From the NCBI GenBank assembly GCA_039105265.1, contig JAPFFF010000001.1:186001-250000 (forward strand): a stretch of DNA of 64,000 bases, in the 5' to 3' direction. This DNA comes from Tritrichomonas musculus (Eukaryota > Parabasalia > Tritrichomonadida > Tritrichomonadidae). Below are positions 51,903-59,537 of the stretch, one piece after another; positions within the stretch are counted from its first letter, which is position 1; the number at the start of each line of letters is the position of its first letter. The notes beneath the pieces were generated by a model that did no database searches, had not been told where the DNA came from, and saw only the letters and a program-made list of their open reading frames with translations. Position numbers and translations under genes: made by a program.

Positions 51903-52330
51903 TGGAGGTAGGTTGCTTCCATCACCTAGATGATACAAAGCTTGTTCACCTTGTGATACACCTTCAATAGTAGCATCTATACCTGCCTTTGTAAATGTGA
52001 ACCCTGTTCGAAACAATGTAAAACCAACATTAGCTATACTACCTGCAGTTCCTATAACTCCAAATGCTAATGCTACATTAGATACTATTCTAACCTGGTC
52101 TATGTCTTCTTGTAAATGTTTAGTAATCCTTTTAGTCTCTCCCATTTTTGCATTTAACACATTTACTTTCGAGGTTATGTCCTTAACATCATAACTAACT
52201 ACATCAAAATTATTGGTTAACATATTTAAATCACTCCTCATGGTAGTAATATTATCAGCTGTTATAATCTTCGAACTAGTAATATTGTAGTCTGTATATA
52301 AGGTAGTAGCTGCAGTAGATTAGATAAGGA
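51903..52330 (-). CDS. Fibre-like virion protein, middle part (Polinton fossil)
   Basis: Open from 52241 or just above to the inserted element. It has a heptad-rich segment (VSYDVKDITSKVNVLNAKMG, then RITKHLQEDIDQVRIV) followed by a Gly/Ala/Thr-rich hydrophobic stretch (VALAFGVIGTAGSIANVGFT), which could be a membrane-active or buried core segment. Same strand and same character as the fibre part at 47865-49690, and presumably from the same fossil gene. Confidence 0.55.
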
Positions 52331-52365
52331 GGGTTTCGTACTTCGTACTCCACCCGTCCTTATCA
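52324..52365. promoter_or_regulatory. Imperfect palindrome at the left edge of the inserted block
   Basis: GATAAGGAGGGT pairs with ACCCGTCCTTATC, with one bulged base, around a loop containing TCGTACTTCGTAC. It falls exactly where fibre-coding character ends and the plus-strand gene block begins, so it may be part of the boundary or a promoter-proximal structure. Confidence 0.5.
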
Positions 52366-52466
52366 GCATTGTACGTCGACTTTCCACGTCCGCGAAAACA
52401 CTGTTGATGGTCCAAAACTATAGCTCCAACGATCACTTGTAAACGACAACGCTATCGATATTCATT

Positions 52467-52483
52467 TAACTTTTTTATCGTCC
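52467..52483 (+). promoter_or_regulatory. Shared upstream motif TTTAACTTTTTTAT (copy 1)
   Basis: CATTTAACTTTTTTATCG ends a few bases before the ATG at 52490. The same core occurs before the 53407 gene. Probably a promoter element of the block. Confidence 0.5.
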
Positions 52484-52489
52484 TTCCAA

Positions 52490-52822
52490 ATGAGTGAGTA
52501 CTTCATGTACTATGACGATTTCGGGTTTAAACCAGAGAGTTATCATTTCATTACCCCAGATAGGTATCCGAATGATATTAAACGAATATGGTCTACTTGT
52601 GATGGTAATCATACATTCCATAAACGAGTCTACTTCTTCAGTCCAAGTCAACGAAAGGTATATAAACTGGGTTGTGGCCCATTAAATTATCAAGTTAGAT
52701 GGAATTCACATGTGTATTGTTTAGTAGACGATATGAACAAACGATACTCTTTATGTGTTAATGATCGATTGATAGATCGTACATCGAATATGACCAAGAT
52801 AGAACTGATGAAGAGTAAGTGA
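52490..52822 (+). CDS. Small unknown protein, 110 aa
   Basis: First gene of the block, starting MSEYFMYYDDFGFKPESYHF. It is rich in Tyr, Arg and Cys, with several C and H residues (WSTCDGNHTFHKRVYFF, KLGCGPLNYQVRWNSHVYCL) that could bind a metal, although no zinc-finger spacing was recognised. It ends MTKIELMKSK. The start is supported by the TTTAACTTTTTTAT motif just upstream and by the AAATGAG context shared with neighbours. Function unknown. Confidence 0.6.
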   Translation: MSEYFMYYDDFGFKPESYHFITPDRYPNDIKRIWSTCDGNHTFHKRVYFFSPSQRKVYKLGCGPLNYQVRWNSHVYCLVDDMNKRYSLCVNDRLIDRTSNMTKIELMKSK

Positions 52823-52845
52823 TGTTTATTTTTGGTTTCATTTAA

Positions 52846-53043
52846 ATGAGTGTCAAATCCATAGACGTTGGTGGTCGAAAAATAGATGTATTTGTCGATT
52901 ACTCGGAACCGACTCAAGATGAAATCGATAGAATACTATACGATGATATTCATATACGTGTCATTGTGAATGTCAATTCGATGGATGATTCCATTAATGT
53001 CGATACTAACGTTAATATTGATGTGGATGATAATTATTGTTAG
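52846..53043 (+). CDS. Very small acidic protein, 65 aa
   Basis: Starts MSVKSIDVGGRKIDVFVDYS 23 bases after the previous stop, in an AAATGAG context. The C-terminal half is a run of Asp/Asn/Val (VNSMDDSINVDTNVNIDVDD). Short, but codon use matches the neighbouring genes and the tight spacing favours a real gene. Function unknown. Confidence 0.5.
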   Translation: MSVKSIDVGGRKIDVFVDYSEPTQDEIDRILYDDIHIRVIVNVNSMDDSINVDTNVNIDVDDNYC

Positions 53044-53406
53044 ACTATGAAAATTATTTTTTATTTATCGTAAATGACGAAGTTGTTGAGTAGACTATCG
53101 AAATCTGAGATTCTATCATTACCAGGGTTTGATAGATATGGATCACTCAAGATCATAAGACCCATCGAATGGTCACTTGCGTAGGATCATATGCGCAGTA
53201 GGTCTATTATTTTTGGTTTGTACCGTTAAGAATCGATCATAAATGTATATCACTAACGAACTTATCATAAATGTATATCACTAACGAACTTATCATAAAC
53301 GATCCAGCTATTCTAAACCAATTTTAATTTAACTTTTTTATTCCTTCTACTGCATTAAACTAGCACAAGATCATCTCCGCATGTAACATTTTACTTTAAA
53401 TGAAAC
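53044..53406 (+). promoter_or_regulatory. Structured leader of the Rep-like gene: two hairpins and direct repeats
   Basis: Hairpin 1: TCTATCA (53111-53117) pairs with TGATAGA (53129-53135). Hairpin 2: AGACC (53157-53161) pairs with GGTCT (53200-53204), with an inner TGCG/CGCA pairing. Then come two exact 28-bp direct repeats and a partial third (53237-53301). Then the promoter-like ATTTAACTTTTTTATTCC (about 53326-53344) and the gene start at 53407. This order resembles a replication origin beside its initiator gene. Confidence 0.5.
53237..53301. repeat. Direct repeats of 28 bp (iteron-like)
   Basis: Unit starts TCATAAATGTATATCACTAA and ends CGAACTTA; copies at 53237-53264 and 53265-53292 are identical, followed by TCATAAACG at 53293. 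Located 105-170 bases before the Rep-like gene. Confidence 0.85.
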
Positions 53407-54684
53407 ATGAGCAGCGAAGAAGAAGCCAGATTATTCGAACTCGACTTCCACACTCGTAAAGAGATTACTATAAACGATATTAGTTCGTATTCGATAACGA
53501 TTCCGTTAAAGCATGTACAGCGCAAGAACGTTAAACCGGAAACGATGTTGTATAATCTCACGAAAACGATTAACTGGAACAATATATCCGATATAGATTT
53601 CACAGAAAGATCTACTAACAACCATAAACTTAATCCATTAAGTGATAGATTCTGCGACAACGTTATCTTCTATTACATGGTTCCAATAGATCCGCATAAC
53701 AAGAACAAGAACGATTATCTATCGAAGTACCTCGCAGAACACACATCTAAGATTAAACGAATATTACAGTCTCATGATATTAACGTTAACAAACGATATA
53801 TTAAACCAACGTATAGTAGCAAAGAAGGTGAATACTATAAACAGTACATTAAAGTTGCATTACCAGCGATTCCAGTTAACGATGTATTCGCTTTAATTAC
53901 TAGCGAAGAAGCTATTAAATCCTTTAACAATGAAGGTATCTACATTAACGATATCGACTTTACACAAGACTTCGCTGGTGTTATTAACAAAGAAGAGGTG
54001 ATCCAGTATCTGATAGACAATAACGACTATGTTATGGAAGGTTCCAATAATGATGGAGACTACGTAATTATGGACAACGACAAACTAGTGAGTAAGAACT
54101 GTCTAACCTTCATCCATAACATAGAACACGGTAAAGTTAGATATAAGTTCTATAACAAGTTCGTCCAATCTATTGAGAGTCCATCCGTTAGAGGTAAGAT
54201 CGGATCACATATAGCGGATTGGTTATACAATCCAGATGAACAGTTACGAAACAGCATTAACGATAGTTTGGATACAGGTTTGTTGCGATTGGAAATAACG
54301 TTCTATATAAACAACAATGCTGTTAGTGAAGAGTATATCCACAACCATCTTAACTATCTCACCGAACTACTTCCTCAAGAGTTAATCTATCACAATCCCA
54401 TCAACAACCAATGGAAGTCTGTGTTAAACAAGCTATCATATAACTTACTCGTCGTCGATTTAGATAACAAAATAGCACTGTTCTCATACTTTGTTAACGA
54501 CATTACCGGCAAGGTAAATGGATTCTACTTGTACAACATCACCGATAATTACGTAAACAATGTACTTAAACTGTTTAGTTTTAATCTTCCAATACTAATA
54601 GTTACATGTAAGCGTGATGGGGAAGAGTTAATAATAAGAGAACGCTGTTATGAGAAGGTTCTCGTACCGAATATCACTAAATGA
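53407..54684 (+). CDS. Candidate replication-initiator-like protein, 425 aa
   Basis: No family is certain. Three segments occur in the order and spacing seen in many plasmid and phage Rep proteins (phage-CRI and Rep_trans types): a strand with paired Asp, INDIDFTQDFAG (180-191); YKFYNK (246-251), like the common YDK motif; and GLLRLEITFY (291-300), like the lRxEi strand. In such proteins this core binds the origin and nicks DNA with a tyrosine. A classical HUH motif was not seen, so the match is by pattern only. The N-terminal 180 residues are charged and unrecognised. Codon use matches the block, and the start MSSEEEARLF is in an ATGAG context. The upstream iteron-like repeats and hairpins support the idea. 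Other DNA-binding roles remain possible. Confidence 0.4.
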   Translation: MSSEEEARLFELDFHTRKEITINDISSYSITIPLKHVQRKNVKPETMLYNLTKTINWNNISDIDFTERSTNNHKLNPLSDRFCDNVIFYYMVPIDPHNKNKNDYLSKYLAEHTSKIKRILQSHDINVNKRYIKPTYSSKEGEYYKQYIKVALPAIPVNDVFALITSEEAIKSFNNEGIYINDIDFTQDFAGVINKEEVIQYLIDNNDYVMEGSNNDGDYVIMDNDKLVSKNCLTFIHNIEHGKVRYKFYNKFVQSIESPSVRGKIGSHIADWLYNPDEQLRNSINDSLDTGLLRLEITFYINNNAVSEEYIHNHLNYLTELLPQELIYHNPINNQWKSVLNKLSYNLLVVDLDNKIALFSYFVNDITGKVNGFYLYNITDNYVNNVLKLFSFNLPILIVTCKRDGEELIIRERCYEKVLVPNITK

Positions 54685-54690
54685 TTCGAA

Positions 54691-55860
54691 TTGGATGAGC
54701 TTGTAACATACTTAACGAATGGTAATAAACGATTCGCTCCAATATACAAGCTAGATCTGGTTAACGCACCCAACTTAGAAGATAATTCGATAACGAAATT
54801 TAGAGTTATTAACACCAAGAACATATCGACACTTAAAACCGATAACGTACCAATTAAGTTTATCGACTCCACAGTCTATTTTATTCACACCGAAATGAGA
54901 AACACTATAGAACAACAATATTTGAAAGAGTTAGAAGATGAGAAGATGTTTATGAAGAAACACGATGATACGATTAAGTCTGTTAAAGCTGATAACGATA
55001 AAGTAGATTCCGTAGTGAAAACCATTAACGATAGTTATGATAAGTTACAAGAAGAGATACAAGCGTCTAAACAGTTGCGTATGCATCTACGTAATTACTT
55101 AGTAACCGAGTTAATGAAACCGAAAACGTATCACAAGAGATTGTTGGATATGGAAGATAACGTTAAGATGTACGTGTATGGGTTTAGAGATATATCTACC
55201 AAGTGTCGGACACGATATCTACTAGCAGTTAGTCCAGATAATAGATTAACAACATCGACTCCATTATTGTTATACCCAGCAGATCGAGAACTGAAAGACT
55301 TCATCTATAATCGCGGAGGTGTAGATCGATCTTCTTCACTATATGGCGAATGGTATATGATAGATGAGACCAATAAGATCTGTGGTAGAGATACTGGATT
55401 ATGGTGTTTCATTATCGAAAAGCATGGAACAGCATACAAAAAATGTAAGAATCTACAACCAGTAATGGATGTCGTAGATGTATTCGATTACTATCGAAAA
55501 GAAGATGAAGGTGACGATAAAGTCTATGACAACTCTACTTTAGATGCAGAATATAGTCGATCGATGGCGAAAGAATATCATTATGACGAGTTCTTTAAAC
55601 ACAAGTACATTAACAGTAATAAACTCCAGAAGATCGATGAGATAGTTAAAGAAGGTGATGTAGTCGAAGTACTAGATTGTTACGATTGGAAATGTACACA
55701 CTTACTTAAATATCGAATTAATGATAATATCGTCGAATGCAAGTCCAACAAGTGGATGGATGATATATTGAAAGATCGGGAGAGTGTGTTTAAAGTTGTT
55801 ACCGGTATCGAAAAGAGACATCCAGTTGCTAAACGAAAGTTAGTATCGTTCGTGTTATAA
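54691..55860 (+). CDS. Unknown protein of the block, about 389 codons
   Basis: Open from about 54691. The first 65 residues look folded (NGNKRFAPIYKLDLVNAPNL), followed by a coiled coil (about 68-140: YLKELEDEKMFMKKHDDTIK, DKLQEEIQASKQLRMHLRNY). The remainder is probably globular, with RYLLAVSPDNRLTTSTPLLL, a Trp/Cys segment GEWYMIDETNKICGRDTGLW and a basic end (EKRHPVAKRKLVSFVL). No known domain. It directly follows the Rep-like frame with matching codon use and is probably expressed or evolved together with it. Confidence 0.5.
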   Translation: MDELVTYLTNGNKRFAPIYKLDLVNAPNLEDNSITKFRVINTKNISTLKTDNVPIKFIDSTVYFIHTEMRNTIEQQYLKELEDEKMFMKKHDDTIKSVKADNDKVDSVVKTINDSYDKLQEEIQASKQLRMHLRNYLVTELMKPKTYHKRLLDMEDNVKMYVYGFRDISTKCRTRYLLAVSPDNRLTTSTPLLLYPADRELKDFIYNRGGVDRSSSLYGEWYMIDETNKICGRDTGLWCFIIEKHGTAYKKCKNLQPVMDVVDVFDYYRKEDEGDDKVYDNSTLDAEYSRSMAKEYHYDEFFKHKYINSNKLQKIDEIVKEGDVVEVLDCYDWKCTHLLKYRINDNIVECKSNKWMDDILKDRESVFKVVTGIEKRHPVAKRKLVSFVL

Positions 55861-55940
55861 ATGAAATGAAGTTCGAGACCAGACCTCGACGTAAAGACTA
55901 AGACATGATGAGACCAAAAAGATGATTTTTTTGGCAAAAA

Positions 55941-56050
55941 CCAACTATAGTAGATACGTCATGCATTCGATATAAGAGATGAACATACTAACCCGGAATC
56001 GTACATCCAATCCCTTATAAAGAGAAACAATATGCATCTACTATAGTTGG
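55941..56050. other. 110-nt hairpin with two paired arms
   Basis: Outer arms CCAACTATAGTAGAT (55941-55955) and its exact inverse (56036-56050). Inner arms TATAAGAGAT (55971-55980) and ATCCCTTATA (56010-56019), one mismatch. The loop includes AACCCGGAATCG. Possible terminator, processing signal, origin structure or structured RNA. Confidence 0.7.
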
Positions 56051-56051
56051 G

Positions 56052-56100
56052 GAACGTGATTTAACACGTTCATTACGAGGATTACATTTGTCGACAAATG
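56052..56100. other. Two further hairpins
   Basis: GAACGTG (56052-56058) pairs with CACGTTC (56065-56071) over a six-base loop. CATTTGTCGACAAATG (56085-56100) is a perfect palindrome. Both are next to the 110-nt hairpin. Confidence 0.7.
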
Positions 56101-56197
56101 CTTCTGTGTTATCTATACCACAAGTAATAGTTTACCACAAGGTGTTTAGTTCGCTAGGGTTCTATCACAAATATGATACAAATTTACACAGAAAATC

Positions 56198-56270
56198 GGT
56201 ATAGCAGCGAATCGAACTTGCACCTGCAACCGAAGTCCGGAGATGCACTTCATGATCCAACAACTATACC
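56198..56270 (-). tRNA. tRNA-Arg(TCG)-like sequence, degenerate
   Basis: Read on the minus strand it begins GGTATAG and ends CTATACC (seven perfect acceptor pairs), is 73 nt long, has GTTGGATCATGAAGTGC where a D arm belongs, GACTTCGG where tRNA-Arg(TCG) has its anticodon loop, and AGTTCGATTC as a T loop. The T stem and the 3-prime side of the anticodon stem pair poorly, so it may be a decayed tRNA gene, a tRNA-like viral structure or a primer-like mimic. No CCA is encoded. Confidence 0.4.
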
Positions 56271-56341
56271 AACACAGCTAGCTAATTATAGTATCGAAAT
56301 TAACATTTATGCGTTATCTGTGTAAGTTTAATTCCATCGAA

Positions 56342-56734
56342 ATGAGTAAGACCAAGAATCCATCATTTGCAAAGCAAACTCCATACAATGGACAACCAAC
56401 TCTCGAAGAGTTATACACTACCGATGACTTATCAGTACTTAAACGAGCTATCACCGAGTTAACAACCAAACAAGATTATAAGACCCTCAACACCCTGTTC
56501 CGTCGTAATCCAAATGCTAGTAAGTTCGACAGTAGAACACTTAATGAAGATATACCACAATCGACAAAACGATTCACCAAACGTAATGGCAAACTCTGTA
56601 ATATATCACGAACAGTTCCACGACAGAGTACTACCAAACCAGAAGAGAGTGACACATACACATACAAGTCCAGATACTACGATCCACACACCAAATCGTT
56701 TAAGTATGTCACTAGAATACAATCCAAATACTAA
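56342..56734 (+). CDS. Small basic unknown protein, about 130 aa
   Basis: I start it at the internal ATG at 56342 (MSKTKNPSFAKQTPYNGQPT), because it has the AAATGAG context shared by other genes of the block; an upstream ATG at 56309 is possible. Net basic, rich in Thr, Arg and Lys, with RRNPNASKFDSRTLNEDIP and a Tyr-rich end (TYTYKSRYYDPHTKSFKYV). The basicity suggests nucleic-acid binding or packaging, but no domain is recognised. Last gene of the block; minus-strand fibre-like sequence begins about 100 bases later. Confidence 0.55.
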   Translation: MSKTKNPSFAKQTPYNGQPTLEELYTTDDLSVLKRAITELTTKQDYKTLNTLFRRNPNASKFDSRTLNEDIPQSTKRFTKRNGKLCNISRTVPRQSTTKPEESDTYTYKSRYYDPHTKSFKYVTRIQSKY

Positions 56735-56799
56735 GTGAATCACTCCATTGGTAACATATCTATTTTTGATCGGTAACAGTCGAATCGAATTCAAATATA

Positions 56800-57440
56800 A
56801 GTGGATGGTTCATCATATACAGATACAACATAAACAGATACATCATTTCTGGATGTTATAAGGGTGAAAAGGTAGACTTTTGTCGAATGCTATATAATAC
56901 CTATCATCTGTTGATGAGTTATCATTGATGGTACAATAATCATTCTCTTTATCGTAGGTAATAACTGGACAAACTATTTTACCATTTCTGGATGTTATAT
57001 AGAACTCTTTTATGTACCGACCTCTTTCATCATATATTACATTCTTTCTTAATACTATCTTGAAAATAGGCTTATTCGAATTTAAAAAGGCTTGTTTTTG
57101 TAAATCAGGTACAAAGATGCCTAATAGGTTGTATGCAACATCATTAATAGTATTAGATAATGAGTATACATCCTTGTTTGTAATAACAAATTCAGGTATA
57201 CCATTTTCTATAGTAAAATCAGAGTCTACAGGTGAGGTACTCCACTTGGAATAGAATCACATATTATTTTCCCATTTACTTCTAAATCACCCTTTATAAT
57301 ATATTTACCAAGTACTGGTTTAACTGGGTCTAATGATGGAGTATCTTTCGATATTTGAACACCATAACATTTTAATACATCCTCGAATTTATCAAACCCT
57401 TTGACAAAGTCAGGTATTGCTACTGCGGAAGAGTTATCTG
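56800..57440 (-). pseudogene. Decayed fibre-like coding remnant (Polinton fossil)
   Basis: Minus-strand sequence with coding character, including PVLGKYIIKGDLEVNGKIIC and a stretch resembling VYSLSNTINDVAYNLLGIFV. The GDLEVNGK pattern is typical of phage-like tail fibre beta-repeats. It is broken. It lies on the far side of the plus-strand block from the fibre parts at 51903-52330 and 47865-49690 and was probably once part of the same region. Confidence 0.5.
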
Positions 57441-57450
57441 TTTTGACTTC

Positions 57451-58824
57451 TTATGTATTTTCGATTGATAACGCCATTGGAGATGGGTCATCTTTTGGTT
57501 CCCAAACCCATTGCCTTTTATCTTCATTCCAAACTATTTCTCCAAAAACCTGAACAAAACTATTTCTTGCACGTACAAGAGCATTTACTGCTGGGGTGTT
57601 TTGTGTTCGCCATCCATCTATCCATTCCAAATGTTGTGATAAAATAACCCATTCTTCATGTGTCATATCCCATATTAAATTGTCAGGAGCATCTAATAAT
57701 TCATCATGAATCCAATTATCATCTTGGAAGTCATATCCATGTTCTTGCCATTCCTCATCTACAATATTCCAAGCTACATATTGACCTAATTCTGCATGAT
57801 ATTCTCTATTACGGTATAACATTTCATTTGTTGGCATATGTAGATATGAATTCTCTTCTGGAAAGAACACCCATTCTTCATATCTATCACTATACCTGAG
57901 ATGTCCTCTATGGTCATTTTCAAAGATTGGTATTAATACATCTACTATTGCTTCACTAGCTCCTTCTCTCCAACCTTCCTCGAAAGGATAATAAATATTT
58001 AACATAACCCATTCATCATGAACAACATCCCACATGTAATTTTGAGGTACAGGAGCATTCCTATTTCGTCTCCATCCTGCAGGTCTATCCAAGTTATCAT
58101 CTCTTTCTCGCCATTCCTCATAGATGATGTCCCAAACATAATTACTATCTTGATTATATAGACCGTTCGAACGGTCACCAATTGGTCTGAAAACTGGTAT
58201 TTGTTGTTCTTGGTCTTGTTGTTTTGCTATATCAGGTATTGCATCCTCATACATAACAACATCATGCATAGCATCTTGAAATGACTGTACTTGTTCACCA
58301 AGATTCAATCTATTTATATTCTCATCAATATCACCCAAATGTTCTTCAAGATGTCGATTTTGATTTCTTAGGTAGTTCATCAATTCATCAATCTCATCTT
58401 GTGGGATACCTATACCACCTCCTCCTTCCTCCTCTTCATGATTACAATCACAGGATTTTATCTGCGATACTTGTCCTATCAAATCATTAATTACAATCAT
58501 GAGTACTTCGATATTTCGTTGAACGTCATTTAAGTGGTCATTTAAGGTGACTGACATTTGAGTACCATCAATATGAGTAATGGTAATTTTATTATCTGGA
58601 GCTTTGGATAGTCGAAATAATTTTAAGGCTTTTGAGATACCTAAACCTAATACACTCGAAAACAGCAAATATTGAAGTATTTGAGGAGTGTGTTTGTAAT
58701 TTTCTAAGTAGTATCTTGTATATATATCAAGGAATTCACATGGGCTACTTACTTCAATAATTTGATCTGCCTCAACCAAGTCTGTACACCCTTTGTATCT
58801 ATATCCTATTCTTTGTACTGACAA
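57451..58824 (-). CDS. Trp-repeat virion-like protein, 457 aa
   Basis: Not a recognised family. Residues 1-45 carry MSVQRIGYRYKGCTDLVEAD; about 48-70 is hydrophobic (QILQYLLFSSVLGLGISKAL) and may span or insert into a membrane. A coil with a Glu/Gly patch follows (EIDELMNYLRNQNRHLEEHL). The C-terminal half has about six spaced copies of a motif W-(D/N)-x-x-x-(D/E)-(E/Q)-W: VWDIIYEEW, MWDVVHDEW, AWNIVDEEW, IWDMTHEEW and two looser ones. Units are roughly 30-50 residues apart. It sits five bases from the next gene, in a set of minus-strand structural-type genes, so a surface or spike-associated role in the virion is plausible (inference). Confidence 0.6.
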   Translation of the reverse strand: MSVQRIGYRYKGCTDLVEADQIIEVSSPCEFLDIYTRYYLENYKHTPQILQYLLFSSVLGLGISKALKLFRLSKAPDNKITITHIDGTQMSVTLNDHLNDVQRNIEVLMIVINDLIGQVSQIKSCDCNHEEEEGGGGIGIPQDEIDELMNYLRNQNRHLEEHLGDIDENINRLNLGEQVQSFQDAMHDVVMYEDAIPDIAKQQDQEQQIPVFRPIGDRSNGLYNQDSNYVWDIIYEEWRERDDNLDRPAGWRRNRNAPVPQNYMWDVVHDEWVMLNIYYPFEEGWREGASEAIVDVLIPIFENDHRGHLRYSDRYEEWVFFPEENSYLHMPTNEMLYRNREYHAELGQYVAWNIVDEEWQEHGYDFQDDNWIHDELLDAPDNLIWDMTHEEWVILSQHLEWIDGWRTQNTPAVNALVRARNSFVQVFGEIVWNEDKRQWVWEPKDDPSPMALSIENT

Positions 58825-58829
58825 TTTAT

Positions 58830-59534
58830 CTAGATTCCAATGGTATTGATATATCCTTGATACGAAATTTTTAAGTTAGATTCATTAAAAGCCTCATATA
58901 AGAATCTCTTTGTTGTCATGTTAGTTCTTTCATTCTTTATGACATTCATCAATAAATCTCCCAGGTTTGAATAACCAACCTCAGCTAAAAATGGGTCAGG
59001 CTCGGGTGTTGGAAGTGGTACAGGGTCTTGAAGATATCGAATAACCTTTGTTTGTCCTAGTTGTTCATCTGTTGATATTTGTTCATATCCATCAACAGCA
59101 CACATCAATTCGGTATACATCTCATGAATAGCCTCACATGTATTAGATTCTTCTTCAATAAATTCATTAAAGGTATTTACGCAAAGTTCATCTTTTATCA
59201 ACTCCTTATATGACTCTGTTTTTTCAGGTAGTGAGCCTTCTAATTGGGGTGTCTTTTCAGGTCCTTTAAATACATATTTTAAATAATTGGCAAATTTGTG
59301 TGAAATAGGTACATTGCCGAAACTATCAAGCTTTCCACCATTTTCTATATAATCATTGACTACTCTTTCATCTACTTCTGCTTTGTTATATAAACAACTA
59401 AAAGTAGGGTAATCATCTGGGTCCTCATTTCTTATAATATCAATATTACCTTCATCATTAACACTTATCTCTATATTTTTGTCTTTGAGCTTTTCAGCCT
59501 CACTTGATTGCAAAGAATAAAGTTTAATTGACAT
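58830..59534 (-). CDS. Unknown Polinton protein, 234 aa
   Basis: Starts MSIKLYSLQSSEAEKLKDKN, acidic throughout, no known domain. It includes EVDERVVNDYIENGGKLDSF, a long helical acidic middle (CVNTFNEFIEEESNTCEAIH EMYTELM) and a helical end. The 5-bp gap to the Trp-repeat gene implies they are expressed together. The divergent 59538 gene starts three bases beyond its start codon, so the two share a tiny promoter region or are read from distant promoters. Confidence 0.55.
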   Translation of the reverse strand: MSIKLYSLQSSEAEKLKDKNIEISVNDEGNIDIIRNEDPDDYPTFSCLYNKAEVDERVVNDYIENGGKLDSFGNVPISHKFANYLKYVFKGPEKTPQLEGSLPEKTESYKELIKDELCVNTFNEFIEEESNTCEAIHEMYTELMCAVDGYEQISTDEQLGQTKVIRYLQDPVPLPTPEPDPFLAEVGYSNLGDLLMNVIKNERTNMTTKRFLYEAFNESNLKISYQGYINTIGI

Positions 59535-59537
59535 TTT

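Larger units (their letters stand above)
55861..56341. other. Gap of the block, dense in RNA- or DNA-structure signals
   Basis: Holds a 110-nt hairpin (55941-56050), a small hairpin (56052-56071), a 16-bp palindrome (56085-56100) and a tRNA-Arg-like sequence on the minus strand (56198-56270). No coding frame. Such density of structure in 480 bases is unique in this window. Confidence 0.6.
52366..56760 (+). other. Compact plus-strand gene block, candidate unknown replicon or virus-like element
   Basis: Five frames on one strand (52490, 52846, 53407, 54691, 56342), visibly richer in C and G and in codons such as AAC, CGA and ACG than the Polinton genes around it. Most starts have the form AAATGAG. 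Non-coding gaps hold hairpins, direct repeats and a tRNA-like sequence. Fibre-like minus-strand sequence lies on both sides, so the block appears inserted. No terminal inverted repeats or clear target duplication were found, and both edges are approximate. What kind of element this is remains unknown. Confidence 0.5.
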
